A DNA stretch of 50,268 nucleotides from SZUA-584 sp964441275 (GTDB taxonomy: Bacteria > Bacillota > Clostridia > Christensenellales > SZUA-584): NCBI GenBank assembly GCA_964441275.1, contig CAYTUG010000015.1, forward strand, positions 1-50,268, read 5' to 3'. Position numbers and translations under genes: made by a program. Position 1 is the first letter of the stretch, and each line of letters opens with the position of its first letter. The notes beneath the pieces were generated by a model. It had not been told where the DNA came from. It searched no databases and saw only the letters and a program-made list of their open reading frames with translations. Positions 15,144-23,465 of the stretch are shown one piece after another.

Positions 15144-16283
15144 ATGAAGAAAATCTTTATTGCATTTGCAGCCATATTAGCTATTTGTGTGTTGCCAATG
15201 ACAGCCGCCGCCCAAGGGTTTAGCTCAAATGCTAAGGCGGCAATACTAATTGATGCGGGTTCGAACAACGTTCTCTACGAGCTAAACCCGGACGAACAGT
15301 ACGAATGCGCGAGCGTAACTAAAATTATGTCTGTTTTACTTTTCTGTGAGCAAGAAAAAGCGGGGATGCTTTCGCTTTCCGACACGGTAACTATTAGCGC
15401 ACATGCCGCTTCAGTTCGCGGTTCAACGGTTTTTTTAGATGCTAACACCAATCATTCCGTTTCGGATTTGCTTAAAGCTGTACAGGTGTGCAGTGCAAAC
15501 GATGCTTGTGTCGCCTTAGCGGAAAAAGTTGCAGGAAGCGAACAAGCGTTTGTAGAGATGATGAATAAAAAAGCCCAGGTGCTGGGAATAGGCGCAAGCT
15601 TTGAAAACGCTACAGGCGTGGGAAATTCTAATAAAATGAGCGCAAAGGACGCTTCGGTTATTTGTTGCGAACTTTTAAAATACGAGCTTGCTTTTAAATT
15701 TTGCGACATTTGGATGCAAGATTATACTCATCCAGACGGCCGGCAAACCGAAATGGTCAATCAGAACAGACTTGTGCGCTTTTATCAAGGTTGCGACGGG
15801 TTTGCTACCGGTTCATCGGCATCATCGGGATACTGTCTTGCCGCAACAGCCAAAAGAGACAACAGCCGATTTATTTATATTTCATTGGGAATGCCAAGCA
15901 GCTCGGCAAGGTTTGACGAAGCAAAACGTGCGTTTGACTATGCATTTGCCGGGTTTGTATCAAAAACAATGGTACGCAAAGGGCAGCAAATAGCGGCTAA
16001 CTTGAAGGTTTCGGGGGGGACTGAGCCGACAATAAATATTTATGCTGCGCAAGAATTTTCGATTCTTATTGAAAAAGGCAAGGAAGGCGCTCTCGAAAAG
16101 GAGCTGGTGCTGCTCGAAGATATATGCGCTCCAATTGCGGAGGGAGAAGTAGTGGGATATCTTAAGATACTTGCGGATGGCGATGAAATAGGCAGGGTAG
16201 ATGTGGTATCGGGAAAAAAGATAGACGTGCTTAATTTTTTGAATGCATTTAAGCGGATTATGGTTTGGTGGCTGTTTACTTAG
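15144..16283 (+). CDS. DacF-like D-alanyl-D-alanine carboxypeptidase homologue with altered KTG motif
   Basis: The 379-residue protein has a signal peptide (1-23, cleavage near AAAQG), a penicillin-binding transpeptidase-like domain and a C-terminal beta domain with a hydrophobic end (FKRIMVWWLF) that could anchor it. The catalytic SxxK is present as SVTK (Ser57, Lys60) and the SxN as SAN (117-119). The third motif, normally KTG in a DGLKTG context, reads DGFATG (219-224 region, Ala221), so the conserved lysine is lost. This casts doubt on carboxypeptidase activity; a regulatory or altered-specificity role is possible. GGGGAG precedes the ATG. In sporeformers DacF-type enzymes trim spore cortex or vegetative peptidoglycan. 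Confidence 0.85.
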   Translation: MKKIFIAFAAILAICVLPMTAAAQGFSSNAKAAILIDAGSNNVLYELNPDEQYECASVTKIMSVLLFCEQEKAGMLSLSDTVTISAHAASVRGSTVFLDANTNHSVSDLLKAVQVCSANDACVALAEKVAGSEQAFVEMMNKKAQVLGIGASFENATGVGNSNKMSAKDASVICCELLKYELAFKFCDIWMQDYTHPDGRQTEMVNQNRLVRFYQGCDGFATGSSASSGYCLAATAKRDNSRFIYISLGMPSSSARFDEAKRAFDYAFAGFVSKTMVRKGQQIAANLKVSGGTEPTINIYAAQEFSILIEKGKEGALEKELVLLEDICAPIAEGEVVGYLKILADGDEIGRVDVVSGKKIDVLNFLNAFKRIMVWWLFT

Positions 16284-16344
16284 AAGCCGTATCGGCGGTT
16301 ATTTGCCGGAAAACTGATGCAATTTAATGCCGTGGCCGGAAGCA

Positions 16345-16377
16345 TTTATGGTGGGCAATTAAACTTGCAATTTACAA
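16345..16377 (+). repeat. Left copy of a 33-bp direct repeat flanking the LRR genes
   Basis: The sequence containing ATGGTGGGCAATTAAACTTG occurs here and again at 21314-21346 in the same orientation with 32 of 33 bases identical. Weaker similarity extends about 25 bases upstream. It lies just before the promoter of the first LRR gene. Confidence 0.85.
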
Positions 16378-16402
16378 TGTATACAATAGGCATTTATTTA
16401 TA

Positions 16403-16431
16403 TTGACATTAGCATAAATATGCGATATTAT
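16403..16431 (+). promoter_or_regulatory. Promoter of the first LRR gene
   Basis: TTGACA (16403-16408), a 17-bp spacer and TATTAT (16426-16431) precede the gene by about 55 bp. A TATAAT further on (16434-16439) is badly spaced from this -35. Confidence 0.6.
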
Positions 16432-16485
16432 GTTATAATATGGGGCATAACAGCATTTAGAAATTCTCATGAGGGGAACCTGCCA

Positions 16486-18621
16486 ATGAAAAAAACATTG
16501 TCTGCTTGCTTAGCTATATATCTACTGCTAAGCTTCACTGCATGCGCCACCTCGGTGCAAGAAGAACCGCCAACGCCAGTGCCAACGTCCGATCCTGTAC
16601 CGACGCCAACGCCAGTGCCCATTGAGTTTGGCGACGTGAATTTAGAAGCTGCGGTGCGCGAGCAGCTGGGCATAGATGGCAGGGATATCACTACGGCAGA
16701 TGCTCTTGGTGTGACTAAGCTTAATTTGAAAGATAAAAACATAAGCGATATAAGCGATCTCGTGCATTTTAAAGCGCTGACGGAGCTTAGCTTAGCAGGG
16801 CTTGAACCGGAGGGTAACCGTTTGGACAGCAGTCAAATCGATGAAATCACCCGGATGGGAGGACTGCCCGTACTGACACGTCCGAATGTGGAAAAGGATA
16901 ATGACTTTCGCAACAACTTGAGCGATTTAAGCCCGCTTGCGAATCTTACCAACCTTGTAAGTTTGGATTTGTCCAACGCCGGCATAAGCGATATAAGCGT
17001 GCTGTCGGATCTTACCAATCTTACCAGCTTGAATTTAGGCAACAATAAAGACATACGAGATATTAGCCCGTTGGAGAGCCTCACTAATCTGATAAGCCTG
17101 AATTTGCAAAATACCAGTGACGATGATATCAGCTTTTTGGCAGGCCTTACCAACCTTACCTCCCTAAATTTGAATAACGTATCGATCAAAGACTTAACCC
17201 CCCTGGCAAACCTGGCCAATTTGACCGATTTGAATTTGGGCGCTGTTTACTTATTCGGCTTAAACGATATAAGCGCTCTTAAAAGCTTGACCAAACTGAC
17301 GAGTTTGAACCTGTCTGACACTGACATCAGCGATTTAAGTGCGCTTGCGGGTTTGACTAAACTGACAAGCTTGGATTTGGGCAGGGATATTAGCATATCA
17401 GGCAGATTAGTTAGCTACGTTGATATCAGCGCGCTATCCGGCTTGACTAACCTGACCAGCTTGGATTTGGAAGGCCACAACATCAGCGATATAAGCGCGC
17501 TAAAAGGCATGACCAAATTGACCAGCTTGAATTTGACCTACAACCAAATCAGCGATTTAAGCGCACTTGCGGGGATGAGTAAACTGACAAGTTTGGATTT
17601 GGCCTACAACCAAATCAGCGATTTAAGCGCACTTAAAAACCTGACCGGCTTGACAAGTTTGGATTTGGGTTTTAACTGTTTGTTGTACAGCCAGGCTACC
17701 ACCGACTTAAGCGCTCTTAAAGGCCTTATCAATCTGACCAGTCTAAATTTGGGGTACAACCGCATCAGCGGCATAAGCGCGCTTACGGGGCTTACCAATT
17801 TAATTTATTTGGAGTTTAACTGCACCGATACAAGCGACTTAAGCCCGCTGAAAAGCCTGACCAAACTGACAAGTTTGATTTTACATGGCGAAGGCATAAG
17901 CGATATAAGCGCTTTGGCGGGGCTTGCCAACTTGACTAACTTAAGCTTGGCGTCTAACAGCATAAGCGACATAAGCGTTCTATCGAGTCTCACCAAACTG
18001 ACAAACTTGCATTTGTATGGCAGCGGCATAAAAGACTTAAACGCAATTAAGGGCTTGACCAAACTAACCGACTTGAGTTTATGGAAAACCGGCGTTAGCG
18101 ACTTAAGCGTATTGGCGGGGCTTACCAACCTGACCGGCTTGTGCCTGTCCGGCAGCGGCATAAGCAATTTAAACGCAATTAAGGACTTGACTAAACTGAC
18201 CAGCTTGCATTTGGGAGATACTAACACGAGCGATATAAGCGCGCTTGCGGGGCTTAACAATCTTATCAGATTAGATTTGCGTAACGTATCGGTCAGTAAC
18301 TTAAGCGCCCTTGCGGGGCTTAACAATCTTACGAGTTTGGATTTGAGAAACAACCGTATAAGCGACATAAGCGCACTTGCGGGGCTTACCAAACTCAATA
18401 TTCTGAATTTGGAACACAACCGCATAAGCAACTTAAGTGCGCTTGAAAACTTGACCAACCTTATGGTGCTGCAGTTGAAAGAAAATCGCATCAAAGATTT
18501 GAGTCCTCTGAAAAAGCTGCCCAACCTGGGAATATTGTTATTGGAAGGAAACCCCATAAACGACTATCGCCCTATCGAGGCGTGTTATGAACGGTGGATG
18601 ACAGACTTTCAATTAAACTGA
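16486..18621 (+). CDS. Leucine-rich-repeat surface lipoprotein
   Basis: The 711-residue protein has a lipoprotein signal ending LLSFTAC (Cys20), a Pro/Thr-rich linker (about 25-45, repeated PTPVPT), a short conserved cap (NLEAAVREQLGIDGRDIT) and then about two dozen 22-residue LRRs of the internalin/SDS22 type (pattern L..L..L.L..N.I.DISAL.GLTN) to near the end. The start at 16486 is chosen because GAGGGG precedes it and it opens directly into the signal peptide; an upstream ATG at 16420 would not. Bacterial proteins of this design sit on the cell surface and bind proteins or polysaccharides. It is a paralogue of the next gene, and both lie within a 33-bp direct repeat. The ligand is unknown. 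Confidence 0.88.
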   Translation: MKKTLSACLAIYLLLSFTACATSVQEEPPTPVPTSDPVPTPTPVPIEFGDVNLEAAVREQLGIDGRDITTADALGVTKLNLKDKNISDISDLVHFKALTELSLAGLEPEGNRLDSSQIDEITRMGGLPVLTRPNVEKDNDFRNNLSDLSPLANLTNLVSLDLSNAGISDISVLSDLTNLTSLNLGNNKDIRDISPLESLTNLISLNLQNTSDDDISFLAGLTNLTSLNLNNVSIKDLTPLANLANLTDLNLGAVYLFGLNDISALKSLTKLTSLNLSDTDISDLSALAGLTKLTSLDLGRDISISGRLVSYVDISALSGLTNLTSLDLEGHNISDISALKGMTKLTSLNLTYNQISDLSALAGMSKLTSLDLAYNQISDLSALKNLTGLTSLDLGFNCLLYSQATTDLSALKGLINLTSLNLGYNRISGISALTGLTNLIYLEFNCTDTSDLSPLKSLTKLTSLILHGEGISDISALAGLANLTNLSLASNSISDISVLSSLTKLTNLHLYGSGIKDLNAIKGLTKLTDLSLWKTGVSDLSVLAGLTNLTGLCLSGSGISNLNAIKDLTKLTSLHLGDTNTSDISALAGLNNLIRLDLRNVSVSNLSALAGLNNLTSLDLRNNRISDISALAGLTKLNILNLEHNRISNLSALENLTNLMVLQLKENRIKDLSPLKKLPNLGILLLEGNPINDYRPIEACYERWMTDFQLN

Positions 18622-18626
18622 TGCCG

Positions 18627-18651
18627 CCGCCTGCCTTGGCAGAGCAGGCGG
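18627..18651 (+). promoter_or_regulatory. 8-bp hairpin between the LRR genes
   Basis: CCGCCTGC (18627-18634) pairs perfectly with GCAGGCGG (18644-18651) right after the first LRR stop. No T-run follows, so it is more likely a processing or 3'-stabilising hairpin than a full terminator. Confidence 0.4.
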
Positions 18652-18670
18652 GAGTAAACACGAAAGTTAA

Positions 18671-18699
18671 TTCATACTAAACGTCAAGTAGGCTATTAT
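18671..18699 (+). promoter_or_regulatory. Possible promoter of the second LRR gene
   Basis: TTCATA (18671-18676), a 17-bp spacer and TATTAT (18694-18699) lie 27 bp before the ATG; GGAGG at 18715-18719 is the ribosome binding site. The -35 match is weak. Confidence 0.4.
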
Positions 18700-18725
18700 T
18701 AAAATGAGCCATCGGAGGTCAACCA

Positions 18726-21002
18726 ATGGAAAACTCAAAAAAATGGTACAAGAAGCCGTTGCCCTATATCGTGCTTGGGATCATTGTGGTTGCTGCAACC
18801 GCAGTCGTGTTGATAACGAGCGGAGTGCTGCCGTTAGCATTGACACCTGCGGCTTCGCACTCACAAACACCTGTGCAAACTGTCATTGATATGCCTTCTC
18901 CCGCGCCGGAACCTATGCCAATAGTATTTGCAGACGCCAATTTGGAGGCTGCGGTACGCGAGCAACTATGCATAGAGTCCGGGGATATCACAGCAGCGGA
19001 TACGCTTGGCGTTACAAAGCTGGATTTGAGCGCAAAGAACATATCCGACATCAGCGCGCTCGCGCACTTCAAGGATCTGACGGAGCTTCGCTTAGGAGTG
19101 CTTGAACTGAAAGATGAGCGTATAGATGCCAATCAAATCAGCGATATCAGCCCGCTGGCACAATTGACAAAGCTGTCGGCGTTGAATTTGAGTTGCAATG
19201 CCATAAACGACTTAAGCCCCTTGGTGAACCTGACTAACCTTGTTAGTTTGGATTTATCCGGCACCGGCATAACCGATTTAAGCTTTCTTTCGAGGCTTGC
19301 TAAGCTTGCCAATCTGAATTTGGGGTTTAACGACATCAGCGATATAAGCGTTCTGGCGGGCCTGACCAACTTAACCAGTTTGGATTTATCCGGCATCGGC
19401 ATAAGCGACTTAAACGCAACCATAAATGCGCTGACCGGCCTGACGAAATTGACAGAACTCGGGTTAAAAAGCAATGGCATAAGCGATTTAAGTGCGCTTA
19501 AAGACTCGACTAACCTTACCGGTTTAGACTTATCCGAAAATCGGATCATCGATTTAAGCCCGCTTTCCGGTCTGATCAATCTTACCGGCTTGGATTTAGC
19601 CGGAAACTACCAAATCAGCGACTTAAGGCCGCTTGCAAGGCTTGGCAACCTGACCAGTTTGAGTTTAAGTGGATCGTTCAGCGATATCAGCGCGCTTGCA
19701 CGCCTAACTAACTTGACTAGTTTGAATTTAAGCGGGAGCTTCATAGAAAACCTCAGTCCGCTTACGGGTCTGACTAATCTTACAAGTTTGGATTTGAGGC
19801 TCCATCCAACCAGCGACTTTGGTGCGCTATCACGCCTGACTAACCTGATAAATTTGAAACTGAGAGGCATAAGCAACATAAGCGCATTGAAAGGTATGAC
19901 CAATCTTGCCAGTTTGGATTTGAATGGTAACGATATAAGCGACATAAGCGCATTGAAAGGTATGACCAATCTTGCCAGCTTGAATTTGGGGTACAACCGC
20001 ATAAGCGACATAAGCACGCTTGCGAATCTGACCGGTTTAATAAGTTTGGATTTGGAGGGGTGGCATGGTGATAGCAAAATTAGCGACTTAGCTCCGCTTG
20101 CAAACCTGACCAGCCTCACCGATCTGAATTTGAAGCACCACAACATCAGCGATATAAGCGTGCTAAAAGGCATGACCAAATTGACCAGCTTGAATTTGTT
20201 TGCCAACAACATACAAGACATCAGTGCACTTAAGGGTTTGACCAACATAACCAGTTTGATATTACACGAAAATAAAATAACAAATATCAGTGCGCTGGCA
20301 GATATGACGCAACTGATTAGTTTGGATTTAAGCGTAAACGGCATAAGCGATATAAATACGCTAAAAAGCATGACCAAAATGGCTAACTTGGAGTTGTATG
20401 CCAACAACATACGTAATGTTGCCCCGCTGTCGGGCCTTACCGGGCTAACTATGCTGAATTTGTCCGAAAACGATATCCGCAGTATCGATGCACTGTCGGG
20501 GCTTATCAATCTGCACACCTTGGATTTGTCTGGAAACGACATCCGCGGTATCGGTGCACTGTCGGGGCTTATCAATCTGCATGCCTTGGATTTGTCTTTC
20601 AACGACATCCGCAATATCGCTGCATTGAAAGGTCTTACCAAGCTAACAAACTTAGGTTTGTCCTCTGCGGGTTTGAGCGATATAAGTGCGCTGGACGGGC
20701 TTATCAATCTGCATACCTTAGATTTGTCTTTCAACGATATACAAGACATAAGCCCGCTGGCGGATCTGACCAACCTGAACAGTTTAATGTTGCGCAACAA
20801 CAGCTTAAGCGACATAAGCCCGCTGGCTGGCTTGACCAACTTAACTCGTTTGTATTTGTATCACAACGGCATCAGCGATATCAAGGCGTTAAAAGGTCTC
20901 GTCAATCTTGAAATATTGGAGCTAAGTGAAAATCACATAACGGATTTTAGTCCCGTGGCATCGTATTACAACCGGTTAAGGGATAAGGACTTTAGCCGTT
21001 AA
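18726..21002 (+). CDS. Membrane-anchored leucine-rich-repeat protein
   Basis: The 758-residue protein has a short basic N-terminus and a single membrane segment (about 13-33) acting as an uncleaved anchor, then a Pro-rich linker, the same cap motif as its neighbour (NLEAAVREQLCIESGDIT) and about 28 degenerate 22-residue LRRs (LTNLTSLDLS.N.ISDISAL) through to the C-terminus. Adjacent repeats such as those at 19880-19922 and 19946-19988 are nearly identical in DNA, indicating recent unit duplication. It differs from the first LRR protein in being membrane-anchored instead of lipidated. The repeats are predicted to face outside. Its ligand is unknown. A strong terminator follows. Confidence 0.88.
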   Translation: MENSKKWYKKPLPYIVLGIIVVAATAVVLITSGVLPLALTPAASHSQTPVQTVIDMPSPAPEPMPIVFADANLEAAVREQLCIESGDITAADTLGVTKLDLSAKNISDISALAHFKDLTELRLGVLELKDERIDANQISDISPLAQLTKLSALNLSCNAINDLSPLVNLTNLVSLDLSGTGITDLSFLSRLAKLANLNLGFNDISDISVLAGLTNLTSLDLSGIGISDLNATINALTGLTKLTELGLKSNGISDLSALKDSTNLTGLDLSENRIIDLSPLSGLINLTGLDLAGNYQISDLRPLARLGNLTSLSLSGSFSDISALARLTNLTSLNLSGSFIENLSPLTGLTNLTSLDLRLHPTSDFGALSRLTNLINLKLRGISNISALKGMTNLASLDLNGNDISDISALKGMTNLASLNLGYNRISDISTLANLTGLISLDLEGWHGDSKISDLAPLANLTSLTDLNLKHHNISDISVLKGMTKLTSLNLFANNIQDISALKGLTNITSLILHENKITNISALADMTQLISLDLSVNGISDINTLKSMTKMANLELYANNIRNVAPLSGLTGLTMLNLSENDIRSIDALSGLINLHTLDLSGNDIRGIGALSGLINLHALDLSFNDIRNIAALKGLTKLTNLGLSSAGLSDISALDGLINLHTLDLSFNDIQDISPLADLTNLNSLMLRNNSLSDISPLAGLTNLTRLYLYHNGISDIKALKGLVNLEILELSENHITDFSPVASYYNRLRDKDFSR

Positions 21003-21043
21003 TTTGCCCATTACTTCGCTCATAATATAGAAACAATAAGTTA

Positions 21044-21075
21044 AAAGCCTTTCGCTTTACGAAAGGCTTTTTCAT
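21044..21075 (+). terminator. Terminator after the LRR genes
   Basis: AAAGCCTTTCG (21044-21054) pairs with CGAAAGGCTTT (21060-21070) over 11 bp, followed by TTTTTC. Confidence 0.85.
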
Positions 21076-21373
21076 GTGTCTGAAATAAAAACATGGGGTT
21101 AGTACGGGTGTTACAGACAGCTTGACTAACGCTTTTTAGATATTGGACAGTGTTGTGTTTAAGATATTCGGTTGGCGATCACCCGCCCGAGCGGGGAAGC
21201 AACAAGGCGGCCAACAAGCCGGCGAATCAAATATTGGATGAACAACTATCCAAGAAGGATGTTTGTATGCAGAACGGCAGACGAGGTGTTTGCATCTTAA
21301 AGTGGACTGGATTTTTATGGTGGGCAATTAAACTTGCAATCTACAAGAATTTTATGTGAGATACAATCTTTTC
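21076..21373. other. Intergenic region with a possible gene relic
   Basis: No complete gene is recognised. A frame around 21180-21358 encodes ANKPANQILDEQLSKKD and ends in LWWAIKLAIY, the second part being inside the right direct repeat. The left repeat copy reads the same LWWAIKLAIY in one frame, and the single base difference is silent, so the repeat may descend from a coding sequence. The family is not recognised, and there is no ribosome binding site or start. Confidence 0.4.
21314..21346 (+). repeat. Right copy of the 33-bp direct repeat flanking the LRR genes
   Basis: This copy is identical to 16345-16377 except for one base (C for T at 21341). The two copies bracket a segment of about 5.0 kb that holds both LRR genes and their terminator. 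Confidence 0.85.
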
Positions 21374-21403
21374 TTGACTTTTGATTTGCCCCGTGCATAT
21401 AAT
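21374..21403 (+). promoter_or_regulatory. Promoter of the aromatic amino acid operon
   Basis: TTGACT (21374-21379), an 18-bp spacer and TATAAT (21398-21403) place the start of transcription near 21410, about 23 bases before the leader peptide ATG. Confidence 0.75.
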
Positions 21404-21432
21404 AACTAAAAGAAACCTAATAAGGGGCACAA

Positions 21433-21543
21433 ATGGAAAAGTGTTCTCTCGCCAAACAATATTTTTCGTTTACTTACCGGAGCTATTATTTTAGCTTCGG
21501 TTATTTTGCGTTAAATATGTCCGGCGAAAATGGGTTGCTTTGA
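21433..21543 (+). CDS. Phe/Tyr-rich leader peptide of the aro operon
   Basis: This 36-codon ORF has an AAGGGG ribosome binding site at 21423-21428 and encodes MEKCSLAKQ followed by YFSFTYRSYYFSFGYF. Residues 10-25 contain five Tyr and five Phe among sixteen codons, a composition far from chance. The ORF stops 75 bases before aroF, ahead of a terminator. It fits the leader peptide of a ribosome-mediated attenuator sensing charged tRNA-Phe and tRNA-Tyr, the end products of the operon. It is too short for normal ORF calling. The peptide itself probably has no function beyond being translated. Confidence 0.85.
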   Translation: MEKCSLAKQYFSFTYRSYYFSFGYFALNMSGENGLL

Positions 21544-21595
21544 AACAGGCTGAAAGTAAATGCACACAAGAGGAGCTCATGCCGGGCTCCTTTTT
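21476..21595 (+). promoter_or_regulatory. Attenuator: alternative hairpins and terminator before aroF
   Basis: Arms A (ACCGGAGCTA, 21476-21485) and B (TAGCTTCGGT, 21492-21501) pair inside the Phe/Tyr codon run. Arm C (GTCCGGC, 21519-21525) can pair with D (GCCGGGC, 21581-21587). D overlaps the loop and 3' arm of the terminator (AGGAGC 21571-21576 / GCTCCT 21586-21591, then TTTTT). A ribosome stalled on the Phe/Tyr codons would cover A and B, leave C free to pair with D and so prevent termination. Confidence 0.7.
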
Positions 21596-21618
21596 GATTT
21601 ATTTATAGGAGGCATCAA

Positions 21619-22635
21619 ATGATAGTAATTTTAAAGCCGGGCGCCGAAAATAATAAAATAACGGAACTTATAGAATCGCTAAAACAAAACTATTCTCTCG
21701 AAATACAGCGAATAGACGGCGTTAACTACTCTATCTTAGGGCTTGTGGGCGATACCGCCTCTCTTGATGTTGAGCCCATTCAGGAAAGCCCCGTTGTAAA
21801 AAAGGTGCTGCGGGTGCAAGAGCCTTACAAAAAGGTAAACCGCGCTTTTCATCCGGGCGATACAGTTGTGTGCGGTAACGGCTTTTCAATAGGTGAAAGC
21901 CAGCTTGCCATTATCGCCGGCCCGTGTTCGGTGGAAAGCGAAGAACAAATAGTTTCTATCGCAAAGCAAGTTAAAAATGCGGGCGCAAATTTTTTACGCG
22001 GAGGCGCCTTTAAACCCCGCACCAGCCCATACCGTTTTCAAGGGCTTGGCATCGAGGGCTTAAACTATCTAAAAACTGCCCGCGCCGAGACCGGGCTGCC
22101 CATAGTCACCGAGATCACCAGCGTGCAGCATATTGATTTATTCGTTGAAACTGTGGACATAATTCAGGTAGGCGCGCGCAATATGCAAAACTTTGTGCTG
22201 CTAAAAGAGCTTGGGAACAGCAAAACTCCCGTATTGTTAAAGCGCGGGTTGTCCGCAACAATAGAGGAATGGCTGATGTCGGCTGAATATATATCCGCCG
22301 GCGGAAACCCCAACATCATTTTATGCGAGCGCGGCATACGAACATTTGAAACCGCGACCCGCAACACGCTTGATATTAGCGCAGTGCCGGTGGTAAAGCG
22401 CCAAAGCCATCTGCCTGTTGTGGTAGACCCAAGCCATGCCGCAGGCCATTGGTGGGCGGTTGGCCCGTTGGCTTTAGCCTCTGTCAGTGCGGGTGCAGAC
22501 GGGGTTATGATAGAGGTGCATGAGCAACCGACAGAAGCGCTTTCAGACGGGAAACAATCGCTGCTGCCCGAAAAGTTTAGCAAGGTGGTAAACCAACTTA
22601 AATTGGCGGCGGATATAATGGGCAGGACGGTGTAA
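21619..22635 (+). CDS. aroF: 3-deoxy-7-phosphoheptulonate (DAHP) synthase, AroF type
   Basis: The 338-residue enzyme condenses phosphoenolpyruvate with erythrose 4-phosphate, the first step of the shikimate pathway. Residues 1-68 form the ferredoxin-like N-terminal regulatory domain seen in the type I-beta enzymes, and the TIM-barrel follows with LAIIAGPCSVES (96-107), the FKPRTSPYRFQGLG motif, LLKRGLSATIEEWL and VVDPSHAAGH. AGGAGG at 21608-21613 precedes the ATG. It is the first structural gene after the Phe/Tyr attenuator, so the committed step is the main target of that control; the N-terminal domain may add allosteric feedback. Confidence 0.95.
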   Translation: MIVILKPGAENNKITELIESLKQNYSLEIQRIDGVNYSILGLVGDTASLDVEPIQESPVVKKVLRVQEPYKKVNRAFHPGDTVVCGNGFSIGESQLAIIAGPCSVESEEQIVSIAKQVKNAGANFLRGGAFKPRTSPYRFQGLGIEGLNYLKTARAETGLPIVTEITSVQHIDLFVETVDIIQVGARNMQNFVLLKELGNSKTPVLLKRGLSATIEEWLMSAEYISAGGNPNIILCERGIRTFETATRNTLDISAVPVVKRQSHLPVVVDPSHAAGHWWAVGPLALASVSAGADGVMIEVHEQPTEALSDGKQSLLPEKFSKVVNQLKLAADIMGRTV

Positions 22636-22638
22636 ACA

Positions 22639-23460
22639 ATGTCAATAAAAGCGTCAAAAATTCTTATAATTGGGCTCGGCCTTATTGGCGGTTCGGTTGC
22701 AAAGGCTTTGCGTATGTCAGGCTGCACATTCATCGATGGGCTTGACACGGATGAAAATACGCTCAATGCGGCTATTGAGGACGGCGTGATAAACTCTGTT
22801 TTTATACCTAAACCAAACCATTACGATATAGCAATATGCAGCCTGCCTCACAAAAGCGTCCCGCCCGCGTATTCCCAAATAAAAGAAAGTCTGAAACCGG
22901 GCGGCGTATTTGCCGAATTGTCGGGGTTAAAAACGCACGTTGCGCATTATCTGTGCGATGAGATGAACGAGAGGCACGTGCTTTTATCGCTTCACCCAAT
23001 GGCGGGCAGCGAAAAGACGGGGTATTCAAATTCCGACTCAAATCTGTTAAGCAATGCCCCTATAATATTGACTCCAACCGAAAGGACCAACGATACGGCG
23101 CTTTTTTGGGCAGATTTTATTATGAGGTCGCTAAATTGCAGTGAAATGATTACGCTCAGCGCAAAAAAGCATGACGAGATTGTTGCTTTAGTAAGCCATC
23201 TGCCGCACGTTGTGGCGCTTTCTTTGTGGCAAATCGGAAAACAAAGCGCACGTTGTGCGGGAGGCAGTTTTCATTCCGCAACACGTGTTGCAAGCCTGAA
23301 CTCTTCCCTTTGGGCAGGACTATTCACCGATAATGCAGAATATCTGCTAAAAAGCATTGATGAGTTCAAACAAAATCTGAACGGCTTAGAGCAAGCCATA
23401 CGCAAAAACAACTCGGGCGAACTTGAAAAATTGCTAAACACCATGATAAAGGCGGACTGA
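22639..23460 (+). CDS. tyrA: Prephenate dehydrogenase
   Basis: The 273-residue protein oxidises and decarboxylates prephenate to 4-hydroxyphenylpyruvate, the tyrosine branch. The NAD-binding motif IIGLGLIGGSVAKAL (10-24) is at the N-terminus; LSLHPMAGSEKTGY (116-129) and LVSHLPHVVALSL are the family active-site segments. The length shows only the catalytic core; there is no C-terminal ACT domain, so feedback by Tyr through that domain is not expected. It starts three bases after the aroF stop. Confidence 0.93.
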   Translation: MSIKASKILIIGLGLIGGSVAKALRMSGCTFIDGLDTDENTLNAAIEDGVINSVFIPKPNHYDIAICSLPHKSVPPAYSQIKESLKPGGVFAELSGLKTHVAHYLCDEMNERHVLLSLHPMAGSEKTGYSNSDSNLLSNAPIILTPTERTNDTALFWADFIMRSLNCSEMITLSAKKHDEIVALVSHLPHVVALSLWQIGKQSARCAGGSFHSATRVASLNSSLWAGLFTDNAEYLLKSIDEFKQNLNGLEQAIRKNNSGELEKLLNTMIKAD

Positions 23461-23465
23461 TACTT

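Noticed and set aside
19607..20839. A 410-codon open frame on the minus strand inside the second LRR gene, and similar ones at 17805-18557 and 19133-19579.
   Set aside because: These are mirror frames of the repetitive LRR codons (LxxLTSLxL patterns lacking stops in the opposite frame). They have no ribosome binding sites and their translations are low-complexity repeats.
16900..20990. Regular 66-bp repeats that might be taken for a CRISPR array or satellite.
   Set aside because: The repeats are degenerate, in frame and encode 22-residue LRR units; there are no conserved repeats separated by unique spacers and no cas genes.
21404..21618. A T-box riboswitch upstream of aroF, the usual expectation in Firmicutes.
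   Set aside because: No T-box sequence core, no specifier-loop stem and too short a leader; the region is instead occupied by a translated Phe/Tyr-rich ORF.
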